Positions 1 to 13,242 of a stretch of 64,000 nt of DNA are shown in pieces (position 1 is the stretch's first letter; each line of letters opens with the position of its first letter). This DNA is from Sipunculus nudus (taxonomy: Eukaryota > Annelida > Sipuncula > Golfingiida > Sipunculidae), in assembly GCA_026874595.1 (NCBI GenBank), contig CM049308.1:18286001-18350000 (forward strand). Reading direction: 5' to 3'. A program made the translations under genes and the position numbers. The notes below the pieces were generated by a model, which was given only the letters and a program-made list of their open reading frames with translations, did not search any database and was not told where the DNA came from.

Positions 1-1058
1 GCGACCCCGCTAATACGACCACCGCCGAGAAGTACTGAAACAACTTTTGTCACGAGTCAATGGCTGCGCCTTGTCACAGGCGCCTAAACGAAAGATCAAA
101 GAGGGTAACAAGGGTTCCCAACCCTAGTGTAACCCTTCCTGACTCGATGTCCGCGCTGAGACTCGTTGAGGCGTAAGTTGTAGATCAAAGAGGGTATAAC
201 TATCGGCTGATTACTTAATGAGCCGGTCTGCCTGGCTAACTGCCTTGGGGTCTTGGGCTGGCGATGCTAATTGCCCCTCAGTGATCACCTGTATTACAGC
301 TACCAAAAGTGCGGGGGTGAGAGCTTAATATTTTTACTCATCACATAATGTTCGATCCTCGTTGGTCAAATTAATGATCTAGTTAATCCTAAATCCTATT
401 GAGCAGTCAGTCAAATGCATGTATAAATACAAAGCTTGCATGGGGGCAAATTCGTTTATCTTGCCTTGTTAGATAAATCGCTGTCAGTTTATTTCTCTGC
501 TGGTTCAGTTTGCGTTTAAATTGCTTGCTGTTGTGCGACCATGCCTCGGAAAGAGCGCTCCTTGAAGGAGAAACTGGTGTTAATCAAGGCGGAAACACCA
601 GGATGCAGTCAGCGCCAACTGGCTCATCAGTTAAGCGTCGGCAAAACTCAAGTGCACGCAATATATCCTCAGGCGGAGGGCTAAATATATGACAGCCACG
701 TATTATGTTCAATTTGTTCAAGTAGGTTATTTTCGTATTGTCTCTAGTGTAATTATGTGTTAATCATCAGTCACCACGTATGTGTCAATGTATTTATATT
801 TTTATCATGAATAAATATATAAAACATTTTTTTTTCTTTTCAGCTACACAAAATAAAACATTCCTAATAAGGGTTCTCCGCTTAGTAAAATATTTTGTTA
901 TAAGTCACATTAAAGATATGCAATATATACAAACTGATACACATTAAACATCGCCGTGATATATGCGACCAAGGTAAGAGTTTCACAAATGCGACCACCC
1001 CCAAATTACGACCACTTTGCCAAGTCCCCAGGATGGTCGTAATTGTGGGGTTCCACTG
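1..1058 (+). mobile_element. Internally deleted Tigger/pogo (Tc1-mariner superfamily) element
   Basis: The left end reads cgaccccgctaatacgacca and the right end ggtcgtaattgtggggttcc-actg, an inverted pair. A TA follows the right end at 1059-1060, the expected mariner-type target. The left terminus lies at or a few bases before position 1. Inside are a TATA-like tataaata at 422 and a broken transposase start. The catalytic domain is absent. Confidence 0.7.
541..687 (+). pseudogene. Tigger/pogo transposase, N-terminal psq-type HTH remnant
   Basis: An ATG frame of 48 codons begins MPRKERSLKEKLVLIKAE and continues with S-Q-R-Q-L-A-H-Q-L-S-V-G-K-T-Q-V, which fits the pogo/CENP-B helix-turn-helix (K-x-x-I-x-x-x-x-x-G-x-S-Q-R-x-x-A). 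It stops at TAA (685-687) soon after the second helix. The CENP-B domain and DDE catalytic region are missing, so it cannot make an active transposase. It could still encode a small DNA-binding peptide, but nothing shows it does. Confidence 0.65.
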
Positions 1059-1544
1059 TATACAGGTTCAGCAATATATCAGCAATTTTCTTTTAGAATT
1101 CTCACACATTTTCAGATAATCTTTCTAAAGAAACATAAAAGTTCTACTTCAATGATCACCCGGGGACATTAATGGAATAATGTATTTATTAAAGTTGTAT
1201 GGCATCATTCGAAAACAGGAAATATCTTTTAATAATGAAAAATCCTGTCCTTTGCTGTGCAGTATATAAGTTCGATATAATATACGCATAAAGTCGAATC
1301 CCAGTCGAAGTATTCCTACGCACAGAGCGAACCGAGTCTTCCTTCTATCAAGGTTCTTCTCTTAAAAAATGACCGTAATCCATTCATATATATAATTGAT
1401 TGATATTCTGAATTCAAAATATAAAATTAAGACCTGAAAACGGACAATCTTAAGCCATCTTTGGGTGCAAGAATAAAGAATTGTGTTGGGGGAAAATTGG
1501 GAAAATGGATATAAACTATAAATCGAAGTGTACAGTATACCATC

Positions 1545-1546
<2 letters not shown>

Positions 1547-1610
<64 letters not shown>
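1547..1610. repeat. (TA)n microsatellite
   Basis: Perfect alternating TA, about 32 units, within the 3.5 kb repeat. The matching site in copy 2 is at 38636-38692. Confidence 0.98.
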
Positions 1611-1611
<1 letters not shown>

Positions 1612-3156
1612 TATTTCCAAAATCATGACAAGCAATTAAAGTTGCATGATGTCCGGCAGGCATTTGTTCAATTAAATACATGTACTCCCATCGCCATCTA
1701 TAGGTGAAGCAATTTTTACTCACAGTCCACGAGTTTTATCGTGCGATGTCGGACGTATTTAGGAATTTGGTGGATTTGAAATCTGCGCAGTATATACCAT
1801 TCAGAAAGAAAACGTGTGTTGTACGACTGTCGTGGGAAAATAAGTCAAAAGAAGTCAAATCCTACGATAGTCATATAATAGAATTATAGTCAAAGAAAGA
1901 GCTTACAATGCATGGTGTATCATTCGTATAGGAATGCAGTATTAAAACGTGGGGCAATCGTAAGACAACCAAGGGGAACTTCAAAAAGAGTCTCTGATTA
2001 CCAAAAACATACGAGGATGAACAATTGTGTACAAATTAAGGTCTACGACAGTATTTTGCATGGCAAATCACTTGAATTTCGCACGATACCCAGACGCCTG
2101 TACAATGAATTTTTCCCAATTTAGAGGTAGACCTGCTGTATACCTGTTGTGCGACATAAATATGTAATATTCATCATCTTTTCAGTCCATTTTGATGAAA
2201 ACTGCTACTCAACTTTCAATATCTGTGTGACATTCCATTATAGAAACAGAAAACGCTTTAATTCGACCATTTCGTTATAACTCATGCATGTTTGTGTATT
2301 TGGAAAAATAAATGAAAATCAAGGGTATTTCAAAATACAAAAAAAGTATGTTCGACATTATCCGCCAAGAGTAAAGGGGGGTTATTCGACAATTTCCTCT
2401 AACAATAGGTAAATTAAAGCATGAAACATGAAACACGAAATGAGAAAGATCACTTTGTAAAAGACGTTTTGCATCTTTAATGCAAGGAAGGTTTTACTCT
2501 AGAAATAGGTTGAATCTGCATGCGCATAAATGCGAACATATGCCATCAGCCCTTAGCGCACTGCATTGAATTCTTTGCGCATATGTACCATATGTACACG
2601 CACACCTGAGACCAGAGGGGATGGGTACACCTGGCATAATGAACCTGTGCTGAAGAGGGGGATCAGCTGGAGAGAGCAAACATGGCAGAGATTCCACTTG
2701 AGTCTGGCTTTGTGGGACATGAGTACACCTGCCGTAGCTGAAGAGCTTAAAATCCGTATCAAATTGCCTCCACGGATCACTTTGCATGAGCTCCTCAAGT
2801 AGATACACAGAAATACGTAATAAATATGTTACATGCAAATGAAGCTACTCGTCCAATGTTTCTAGAATATTTAAAACGCCAAGCCAAATATATTTTGGTA
2901 TTTTCTTAAAACAGCATGTTACGTCACATATTTGTAACTTTACTTTTTCTTTGAAAACTAAATTGGGTTTCTTTAAGTTATGTATATAGTAACTTGAGGA
3001 TGTGTATGAACATTCACACACATTCAGAGCACTTTTGAAAAACCTTCTGATTTATCATTCCTCGATTTCTTAAGATGCTCACATTTTATTTGGTTAATTG
3101 TACGATCCAAATCCTTGCACATCTGTTTTTAAATTAAATATATTGCTATCATTATA

Positions 3157-3161
<5 letters not shown>

Positions 3162-3202
<41 letters not shown>

Positions 3203-3232
3203 AGGGGGGATAGAGAAAGAGAGAGGGAGGGG
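3162..3232. repeat. (GA)n microsatellite and G/A-rich tract
   Basis: About 19 GA units grade into GGGA-rich sequence. The matching site in copy 2 (40258-40320) is instead dominated by a long G run. Confidence 0.95.
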
Positions 3233-3651
3233 GACGGATAACAAATTGGAGCGTTTCATCTGCCATGGCACCAAAGACCAGTCGAAAGTAAATTTGCATA
3301 CAGCTACCAAAGTACAAATACAAAGAGACAGTATGTATACTTAGACCTGCATCACAGGGTTATACGTACAGAGTCATCGTGCGGATGCATGGATTACTTC
3401 AGACATATCACTCAAAGTCACATGCAGTTGACATAAAATAAAACAGACGAGGTCGAGATACTGCTTGTAATAGAAATACAACCTTTGGACGATTGACGAT
3501 ATATATAGCGTCATACTCTAATTCTTTAGACCCAATATAGGCTAAACTAAGGTGATTTCTTCTTAGCCTTATTTGTACTGCGGAGACGTATTTATTTATT
3601 GTAGGTGGTATTATGTCAGTAGAAGGTATGATATTCCAAGTATTAATCATA

Positions 3652-3652
<1 letters not shown>

Positions 3653-3714
<62 letters not shown>
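3653..3714. repeat. (TA)n microsatellite
   Basis: About 30 TA units. The homologous site in copy 2 is 40749-40802. Confidence 0.98.
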
Positions 3715-3717
<3 letters not shown>

Positions 3718-4682
3718 TATACCGGATGTGGGCATGAAAGGCAGATGTCGTTAAATAAAAACTCCCATTTCAAATTTTAATTTGAATCTTTGAAATTGAA
3801 AGTAGAGCTGTATAATTTGATATAAGTAAAAACTGGAAGAGGAAATAGTTCAACTTTTTAAAATAAAAAATAAGGGTTTAATTGCAGTTACTGGCCGTAT
3901 TTGCAAATACGACACTGTTTAACTTTACAAGAATTTATTTGCCAGTAACACTCATAAGTTTGTTTAGCATTATGAAAATAATCGAGTCCTGACATGAATT
4001 TTTGTCGCCGGGGAGTGTATATATCGACCAATCATACGCACCTATAATATATACCGGTCATATATCCACTTGATTCTTAAGTAAAAGAGACAAAACACTA
4101 TCGTTAGTTTATTTGTATGGATTTTTGGCTTAAAGTTACGTTGACTACTTAAATTAGGTTAATGCATGCGTGTGAAATTTAGGCCTAAATCTTGCCTGTC
4201 ACAAATTTATAAAATTGTTTCTGTATACAAGCTGTTTAGGAACATGGTCCTCGATGCCAGGCGGATAAACTTTACGGTACCACGTTACCGGTGTCACGTT
4301 TAGCACGTTCTCATCTGAATATTCCTACACAAATACACTTGAGATGAATATGATCGTCTACACCACAATGCCGCTTTGTTCGGTGTCGCCTCCATTGTCA
4401 CTCGTGACCCCGACGAAGGATGAACAAACTTTGTTCATTAGATTTGCCGCTAGATGCCGTTGTCAGTTGGTTTACTCAGAAATGAGCGGACCTGACACTC
4501 CGTGGCAGACTTACAAAAAAGTGGCGGATATGTTAACTGTGTAAGCTCAGAATTGGTCATTTACCGTAAAATTTATTTATGTCATTTTATCACTTTATTT
4601 ACCTCATTTCAAAGAAAAATAGGAGCGGTTACAGAATAGATGGGAAAATTATATGCATGAAGTGGATTGTTTTCATACTTAA

Positions 4683-5144
4683 AGGTGCCCATTCACCTAC
4701 CTTTTGAAAAAGAATTTATGTGATTTCTGGCTTCCTAATCTATTAATAATCTAAGGGTAATTTTGGTTGTGAACAGTTCTTGTACTCCGTGAAGAATGTA
4801 TAAACTTGTTTATCAATAACATGTTTGTAAACACAGCAATGTTGACAAACAGGAAAAAAACATGTAACCTAAGGTTGTAGGTTGCATATATGCGGAGGTA
4901 GAAAGGTCACTTGTTGCAAAACGCCATTTGCAAAGCCCTGGCTTTTCTAACTTGCTGCCAGATGCCCTGGTTGAATTTGTTTTGAGTATTTTAGCGGGAC
5001 CCCACCTTTTATTAACACGTTTATGTAAACAAAACAAGCAGGCTGTGTGCGTGATATCTACTTTTTCTGGCCATTTTTTAAAAAGCCCAAGGGACTTTAA
5101 GAGGGCGATATATTTGATTGAGATAACGTTAAATTTAAGTTAAT
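4683..5144 (+). mobile_element. TTAA-flanked MITE, degenerate copy
   Basis: The left terminus AGGTGCCCATTCACC is preceded by TTAA (4679-4682). The body matches, in reverse orientation, the element at 51567-51998 (shared tgttgacaaac, catgtaacctaagg, ggaggtagaaaggtcactt, attgctgccagat-like blocks). The right terminus is eroded. The two short ORFs over it are not coding. Confidence 0.75.
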
Positions 5145-6384
5145 GGTGATAAATTGATATGTAAATCACTATTTTTTCGTATATATATGCACATTAGACA
5201 TTATCCTTGGGAGTAAGCCAAGTATAGGTACCTTATTATATTACTGTACAGAAATAAATGATTATTTAGTATAATTCTAAGCTTTTATGTTTTATTATCC
5301 GAAGATTATATCCTTTGGTACATTTCTGGCAGTGTCACGTGTGTGAAGTCAAGCCCCATGAAAGAAATGATAGTAAAGAAAACTGTTTAGGAATATATTT
5401 GCGTCAATCTGTTTCTAACTGAACATGATTAGATCTTTCTGATGTGTACTTATTAAGTTCAGTACTGCATAATGCATTCACACCCACAATGGGTCCCAAT
5501 AAAGCAAAGTTTGGATTCGATCAGTGGCACATGTATCGCCTGATTGTGCTGTCATCTGGTGGCCATATCTTGAGTAGCATTTTATTCCCTGTAAAATTAA
5601 TAAGATGAATTAATAATGTACAAGTTGAGTCGGATAGGAGGTATACATAGAGATAAGCGACGAAATAATGAAAAGTTCTAATACATTAGATAGTATGCAT
5701 AACTTTACTGATAAAAAAGGTGACATTTTAGAATAAAATGAAATAATTCTATAAAAAAAAAATAGAAAAAAAAAACGGTCAGCTGTAATGACATGCCTTA
5801 TAATGCTATATTATTATTGGTGCCCCTTGTAAACAAGACAGAAGCTACAGACCCACGCTCAATTTTCATATAAGGAGTGAAGAGTGAACAATAATTGAAT
5901 ATTGTGGTTGGCTTCATATTCGCTAGGTTAACAATTCTCTATTTTCACCTTATTCCATGTTTCGCGATGGTTAAATTTATCCGGAATCCCTTCATACCAT
6001 CTCTGGATTCTCATTTTTCCCGGGAAAAATCAGAATTCTAAAATTTCCCGGGAGGATTCCGGATCTTCCCAGATTCTCATTCTTCCCTCGACATTTATAT
6101 AGGATCCCTTAATACTTATAATATCTATCCTGACTAGTTTCGATGATGGGGCCTCTTTTTTATTTTGTCGCTAATTTCCCCTTGGGCGAATATCGCGAAT
6201 TTTAAAATACTCGCGTTCAAAAAGGCGACCACATTTTTTTATTCTTGTGAATTCTATAATCTGGATCATCTTAGAGGTGGACCACAATGTTACAGACACC
6301 TGTACTTTATTGCAAAATATTCAAGTGGAAAAGTCTCGTAGGAGGGTTTTTATGGGGGTGTTAATATTTATACATTATCATTCA

Positions 6385-6585
6385 CACCTGGCATAATGAA
6401 CCTGCCCTTAAAAGGGAGATCAGCTGGTAAGAGCAAACATGGCAGAGATTCCACTTGAGTTTGGCTTTGTAGGACACAAGTACACCTGCCGTAGCTGAAG
6501 TGCTTTAAAATCCGTTTCCAGCTTTAAAGTATCAAATTGCCTTCACGGATCACTTTCATGCGCTCCTTAAGTAGATAAACAGAAA
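6385..6585 (+). repeat. Fragment of the 3.5 kb repeat family
   Basis: Matches 2628-2805 and 39682-39880 (cacctggcataatgaacctg, cagctgg, agagcaaacatggcagagat). A third partial copy shows the unit is dispersed. Confidence 0.8.
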
Positions 6586-7359
6586 GCTGTTATTTTTATG
6601 TTGCATGCAATGAAGCTAATCACACGCGCAATTTTAAAATAAGTCGCTCAAAATCCACACTTTCAATCAATTATTGTGCATATTATTTAATTTTATTGAA
6701 ACAGCTTCACATTATTACCGTTCTCCTTTCGACTTATGCCTTGTTACGTAAGCTGTTTAGGGCGTAGTTAGTGTATAAAAACACAAATACACACAATTAT
6801 TTATTTATTACAACATCTTTCAGATAAAATCAATAAAATACAATGTACAATAGATCAATGAAACTAAAATTACATCATACAATCACAGGATATAAATCGA
6901 AAACGCAGTGACGTAAGTACAGCTAAAATTGAGATATAAACATATGTATTATAGTAGAGTTACAAAGTGAAAGTATGCAATAGAGTAACTTAATACATAA
7001 AGGAGGCTTGCTTAAAACACAGATAAAACACCATGCATAGCGTGAAATGTGAATGTAAAAGTCTAGATAAAATACGCAAAAGTACGGCAACGAAAAAATC
7101 AGATGACGCTCATATATTGGTATTTTTTTTAACCTAAACGAGAAGGAAATAAAAGGAAATTATTCTACATTAGTATCATATGCAAGAAAATATTTTTAGA
7201 TTGTTTGCAATTTTGATCTTTATATGAGGGCTGTTTTATAGAATATTACCTGCATAATAGGATGAGGTTTTTAGGATTTTTTGAGATTGCGATGAACATA
7301 CTGACTTGGATAGTTCCTAGTTATGTTGATAATATGTCTTTGCACAGACAACCAATTAA

Positions 7360-9252
7360 GATAGGTGCCATCATTGTTCATGCATATTAGCTTAAGTTCA
7401 TCAAGACCCATAAACACAACAAATCTGATGACAATCCAACCAGCCTTTCATGAGGAATCTGGCAATTTGTGTGTATTTTGCATTATTTCTGGGGTGCTCA
7501 AACATACCCCAAAACTCTGAGAATATAGATCACTGTGACCCAATTTCAGGTTTCTGAGGAGAACTTTTGAGGAACTTTCAGGATGTGACGTTAGGAGATT
7601 CTGGGTCCCATGGTTATGATTTGTGCCCTAATTTGGTATCAAATTTTAATTATCCTGTGAGGTACTTCTGAGCCTCATAGCTCGGACAATATGGGTGACA
7701 GAGACCAAATTTCAGATTTCCAATGAGACTTTTCATGGGCCTCCCAGCATGTGAAGAAAAGAGTTCCTAGGTATAGTCATAACGACTTGTGCCCTATTAC
7801 CAGATGACGGCATCTTTTAAGGTCTCAAAAACAGAGAAACAAAATCGTAAAATATAAAAAAAATTACAGGTGGCGCCACCAGTCGGCAAAAACTAATGTT
7901 ACACCCCATGATCAATATCCATGCAAAGAATCATGGTGATCAATGCATTAGTTGTTCAGATACCTGAGCTTTTGTATCAAATTTTTCATTATTCTGGGGG
8001 GTACTTCGAAGCCCCATAAATTGAAGAATATGGATAACAGAGAGCTCATTCTCAGTTTTCAGGGAGACTTTCATGGACCTATCTGGATCTAAAGTTAGAA
8101 GATTCCCGGTCCAGCGGTTATGATTTATGCCCTGTTAACAGATGACGGTAACTTTCAGGTCTCAAAATAGAGAAAAAAGATCATTTAAAAAATCGAAAAA
8201 ATACAGGTGGCGCCACCAGTCTGCAGAAACTGATTAAAAACTCCATGATTAATATCCATGCAAGGAATCATGGTGATCAATGCTTTAGTTTTTCAGATAC
8301 CTGAGCTTTTTGTATCAAATTTTTCATTATTCCGGGGGGTACTTCGGAGTCCCATAGCTTAAAGGATATGAGTAACAGAAACCTAATTCTAGGTTTTCAA
8401 GGAGACATTTCATGGACCTATATCCGGATGTAAAGTTAGAAGATTCCAGGTCCAGCGGTTCCGATTTGTGCCCTGTTAACAGATGACGGCATCTTTTAAT
8501 ATCTAAAATAGAGAAAAAAAAAATCGTAAAAAATCGAAAAATACAGGTGGTGCCACCAGTCTGCATAAACTGATGAAACACTCTATGATCAATAACCATG
8601 CAAAGAATCATGGTGATCAATACAATAGCTGTTCAGATATTTGAGCTTTTGTATCAAATTTTTCAATATTCTGGGGGTACTTCGGAGCCCCATAGTTTGA
8701 AGAATATGGGACACAGAGACCTAATCTAGGTTTTCAGGGAGACTTTTCATGGATCTATCTGGATGTAAAGTGAAAAAATTCCAGGTCCAGCGGTTCCGAT
8801 TTGTGCCCTGTTAACAGATGACGGCATCTTTTGATTTTCTCAAAAAATAGAGAAAAAAAACCCCGCAAAAAATCGAAAAAAATACAGGTGGCGCCACCAG
8901 TCTGCAGAAACTGATGAAACACTCCATGATCAATATTCATGCAAAGAATCATTGTGATCAATGCATTAGTTGTTTTGATATTTGAGCTTTTGTATCAAAT
9001 TTTTCATTATTCTTGGGGGGGGGGGGGGGTACTTCGGAGCCCCATAGCTTGAAGAATATGGGTAACAGAGACCTAATTCCAGGTTTCCAAGGAGATTTTT
9101 CATGGGCCTCTCTGGATATAAAGTAAGAAGATTCCAGGTCTAGTGGTTACGATTTGTGCCTTTTAACGGACAGACGGCCCGATGGCCGGACGGACGACGG
9201 ACAAAGAGTGATCGCTATAGCTCAGATGACTTATAGTCAGCTGAGCTAAAAA
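7360..9252 (+). mobile_element. Tandem-core element A (pearl/Helentron-like) with GGAC microsatellite tail
   Basis: The core is head-to-tail monomers of about 340 bp. The palindrome GGTGGCGCCACC, or a one-base variant, recurs near 7871, 8208, 8548 and 8889. The core ends at about 9168 in a ggacggacgacggac tract. A tail then reads atcgctatagctcagatgac and ends tcagctgagctaaaaat. Other copies share this tail. No transposase is present. Pearl/CvA elements of oysters have this plan; class assignment is by layout only. Confidence 0.7.
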
Positions 9253-10919
9253 TATTACCGGTGTACTGTCAGTATATAGCTTCAAGGCAGGATTATATGA
9301 GACTGATTCATTGGTATACACCAGTTATATTTTGGGAATGGATTATTGAGAAAATTAGCTGATGTTTTAAAAAAAGAACCAAGCAAGGGTAAGTGTCAGC
9401 CTGTTTAGAAAGATATGCTAATTAATGGGTGAACAAAGGAACTAGTTATTCCTTTAGGTGTCATAGCCTTATGGTACTGTTAAAACGTATTGGCCAATTA
9501 AGAGCACATTCTTTTTTGAAAGTGGCGACAAGAAAATTAAGTCAAACGTATATACTGGTAAACGCCTATAATATATATTTTCAATTGATTAATGGAGAAA
9601 ATCCGCTTGATGTATTAAAATAGATCATGCTATATCATAGCTAGATCATGTATACATAAGTGCTTGAAATGAATGCTTTATGCATGAGACAAGCCATTCC
9701 ATGATGTATTGTTTTTTTTTTGGTGTTGTTTAATCTTTATTATATAATTAGATAATTTTTATAACACTTGAGTTTTCAAAATAATTTTTTTAGCGTCGGC
9801 GGCGGTATGCGCTCTCGGAGAGTGTATTACCCACATGCAATTTTCTGATGTTTTATAAATATATTTTATGTCTGTAATTTGTAAGATTATCTGTCCTATA
9901 TCTTAACCTTCAGCTAATTTATCTCCTACTGCTGTTCAGTTGTTCAGTATCATATATACTGGATCACCAGGGCTTCAACTGGGCAAGCGGGCGGGTTTTT
10001 TTTCTTTTATTTAGTTAAGAATTTGGCCAGCTTGTGTAGGATATAAAAAATTACTGCAATTCTTTAAATGGTGTATATGCATGATCAACACAAGATCTAG
10101 TCCATTTTCGTTACCATTGAGTACTCTCTTTTGGCATTTGTGCCATTATACAAATTAGCATCCTTACCAAGGACGTGGTCTTCATTATAAAAAAAATATG
10201 ATGCAGGAGCTGCCAAACCGTGGAACAACCTTTGTATGGCGTAACTTAAATGCAATATTTGCGTGATTCCTGCGAAAATGCGGTCTGGATCAGACCCGGA
10301 CACGTGGACACGGCCCAAACCAAATTTCGACGGAGCTCCCCTAAAATAGTCTTAGGTCTTATAATACACCCGCACTTAGTTATTATTTAATAAGAGTACC
10401 CTAAAACGGTAGGCAAATTACGGTGGTCTTAACTAATTTCGAGCCCTGACCACACATACAAGTTCTTTGGTTCTTGTGGAGACTGTACCTAGTCTTTAGA
10501 AGCAAGTTCTCGCATAAAGCCATCATCCCATTTACAGATGTTTTTTGCTGGCTTTTTTAAGCGGCCGGAAAAACCTACAAATCTGGCCGGCCGGTATACA
10601 TGCCCGCACACCTATATATACCAATTTTAGCGTGCAATTCAAGAGATTTTTCGTACATTTTGGTCACTTCTGGTCTCTTCTTCTGAATTTCTGCTGACGT
10701 CATGAATGACAAAAAAAAGGAAACCTTGCTGCATAATCGGCCGATTTGTTTCCGGTTCCGTTATCACATCCACTGAATTTCCAGGCCGGATACAAATCAG
10801 CCCGAAAATCCTCGACATTGTCAAGAATTTATGCAGCTTTTACTAAACAAGGCCCACAGGCCTTATGCGAATCTGTGCAATGGTTTATACACCAGGTATA
10901 ATTCATCAATGCTGGACCA
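9253..10919. other. No gene seen
   Basis: AT-rich unique-looking sequence with short ORFs lacking similarity or splice context. Confidence 0.4.
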
Positions 10920-10959
10920 TTACTTTTCAAGTATATGTGTAACATGTATATGAACAAAT

Positions 10960-12330
10960 GAAAATATACACATTTTGTACAATAACCAATTACAAAACAT
11001 CACTGCTGAAATTCTGGCCTGCGTGCACAGAAAACAAAGATGATTGTAGGTGGCGCCATCAGTCTTGTAAACGACGAAGCTATCCAAGATGTATATATAT
11101 ATGCCCTTTTTAGGCTGAAATATCACCCCATCCCCCTTATACGCTGTGCAAAAATTGTTGTAGGTGGCGCCACCCGACTTGTATACAACAAAGCTATCCA
11201 ATATGTATAAATATGCAAATTTCAGGCTGATATTTCAAATCCCTCCCGAGAAAAAAGCAGGCACATACACTGCAAAAGTCACTGTAGGTGGCGCCACCAG
11301 TCTTGTGAACGAAAAAGCCATTAAAGATGCATGGTAGGTCAAAATATCAGGCCAATATATCAAACATCTCTTGAGTTTGGTGCACGGGGCCGATCAGGCT
11401 TATGTGAGGTAAGCCAGTTGCCCCGAGTGAAGCGGAACGAATTGCTCTCAAGCTCTTCAGCTTGACAGTTTCATCATAAACCATTTTTAACTGAAAGAGG
11501 CTGAAATTTTGAGGTTTTTGTCCGAAAAATACAGGTTGATGTAGATGGTGGCATAAAAACTGCAATTTCAAATATGAGTCATGGGACCAACATTTTCAAA
11601 AAAACGTGGTGATGCTAGCTCCTGTCGATTCTGAGATTGTTATGTCAGTATACTTAATTGGCCAAATGACTAAGTTCTTATTCCTGTAACTCCACCAATT
11701 TCATTAAACCCAAACCATTTGAACAATTAGAGAGAGTTTATCTCTGGGATCATTACTGTGAAATATTGAACCATTTGGCTGAATGATTCAAGAGAAAGAG
11801 TTTTTTTTAGCTTTTTCTCCGTTAAATGTAAGTTAATGCAGGGGGCGTCACAAAACGATCAATCCCACAACATTCGATATGTGACAGATTTTTGCATACA
11901 TTTTGGGGATGCAAGCTCCCGCTATTTATGAGAAAATATGGGTTAATCTACTAATGACCGACCAACCTCGTACAGAAAAGGTTCATGCAGGTGGCGCCAC
12001 AAATACTTCAAATTCATATATGAGTCATGTGACCATCATTTGCGTAAAAGATAGCTTAGCCGTTGCTGATATTGTAATTTTAGTATTCTTTTTTGGTCAA
12101 ATGACTAAGTTCAGCTTCCTGTAACTCCGCCAAAATTCTCCAAACTGGAACCATTCGAATAAACTTGAGAGAGATTGTTTCAGAGATTATTCCTGTGAAA
12201 TATTAAACAATTTGGCTGGACAGTTTCGGAGAAGAAGATTTTTAAAGTTTTTTTTTGCTTTTTCTCTATAAAATCTAAGTTAATGCAGATATAGCAAAAA
12301 AAAAAAAAAAAAAACGGACGACGGCCGACG
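10960..12330 (+). repeat. Tandem-core repeat region B (short and long monomers)
   Basis: Three monomers of about 115-125 bp carry tggcgcca near 11051, 11165 and 11289. Two longer units of about 450 bp start near 11540 and 11990 and share atgagtcatg-gac and ggtcaaatgactaagttc-type blocks. The end has poly-A and ggacgacggccgacgg (12315). It shares the TGGCGCCACC core motif with element A but otherwise differs. Confidence 0.6.
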
Positions 12331-12537
12331 GCACACCATCGCATATTCTCACAGGTTCGCAAAAAAAAAAAAAAAAAAAAAAATTACGACGGCATGCAGA
12401 ATACTCACATCTACCGAGCTTACCGATTTTACCGACGGCAAAAAATCAGCCGGGAAATCGGGAGATGAGAGGCCCGCTTTACACCTGCAAGAAATCTATG
12501 ACGGTTGCATTTCTTTGTCGTATAAAGTGTGATGATA

Positions 12538-12745
12538 CATGGGCGGATCCAGGAATAAATTAATAGGAGGGGTCCAACCTTGGAGGACTTTTGACTATAA
12601 TCCTTAAAAAAGGTCCCCCCGGACTGGAAGGGGGGGAGTCCAAGCCGCAAAGAATGGTCTAAAACATTTAAAAGTGGTGCGCCGGCTGAAAAGGGGATGG
12701 GGGGGGGGGGGTCCTGGATCCCCCAGGATACGCTTCTGTGATATT
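12538..12745. mobile_element. Small element with inverted GGATCCAGGA ends
   Basis: ggcggatccagga at the left and tcctggatccccc at the right are inverted over about 200 bp. The interior is G-rich. Similar ggatcc/gatacgcccctg motifs occur at 27280, 30205 and 51548, so these ends belong to a widespread family. Confidence 0.45.
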
Positions 12746-12900
12746 ATTAAAATCGGCGGAGGTATGTGCTGTTTGAGTGCTATCAACTGTATCTAGTTTA
12801 CAACTGGTTTACTGTTTGTAGGCTTCTTGTTTTAAGACTTACGGTGGAAAGATAACATAATGTCAAGTTCTTTGGAATTCCGTTTCCGTCTCTGTCCTCT

Positions 12901-13139
12901 TCAACGGGTCTGGGAGTCACAGAGCCTTGACTCAATCAGTTTGTGCAGCAGCTGACAGACGTCCCAGTTACCTTTCTCATTTAGAACCTGCAGTATATCA
13001 GACGGGATTCCCATCTCCTCTTTGTACTTGGAGTTATGACTCAGTAATGTTTGAGTAAGAGATGGGGCGTCTTTACCCTGTTGCATAACTTTCTCGGTTG
13101 CTCTTCTTATATCTTTTTGTAAACCATCGATGTTGTCAC
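12901..13139 (-). CDS. Gene A coding exon 5: C-terminal helical tail
   Basis: The acceptor tttttgtctgttag leads into GT GAC AAC, completing the codon A|GT (Ser473). It then encodes 78 codons and TGA at 12903-12901. The product is charged and mostly helical (D-G-L-Q-K-D-I-R-R, then [10 protein letters not shown]). No family is recognised. It may be the closing helices of the GT-B fold or a separate oligomerisation tail. Confidence 0.82.
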
Positions 13140-13199
13140 CTAACAGACAAAAAAATACAATGAAAATTGGGTCAATATCATAGAAATTGGTACACACCC

Positions 13200-13242
<43 letters not shown>

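Larger units (their letters stand above)
1066..4562 (+). repeat. 3.5 kb dispersed repeat, copy 1
   Basis: The sequence is repeated in the same orientation at 38165-41640. Both start near ttcagcaatatat and end near agctcagaattggtcattta. They share order, spacing, the same three internal microsatellite sites and many point and small-indel differences. No intact protein is seen. A short part (2628-2790) recurs at 6385-6585, so this is probably a transposable element and not only a one-off duplication. Confidence 0.8.
4563..7359. other. Non-coding AT-rich stretch
   Basis: Apart from the MITE and the repeat fragment at 6385-6585, no splice-bounded exon, conserved protein or RNA gene is seen. Near 5990-6080 are several repeats of the type attctcatttttcccgg/gggaggattcc. 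At 5480-5570 a short match to 43100-43205 occurs. Confidence 0.5.

Noticed and set aside
8327-8961. Two similar open frames on the minus strand (M-I-T-M-I-L-C-M)
   Set aside because: They are the same frame read through successive 340-bp repeat units; repeats of non-coding DNA.
7861-9000. Regularly spaced palindromic repeats resembling a CRISPR array
   Set aside because: Spacing is about 340 bp and the intervening sequences are homologous to each other, so these are tandem monomers in eukaryotic DNA.
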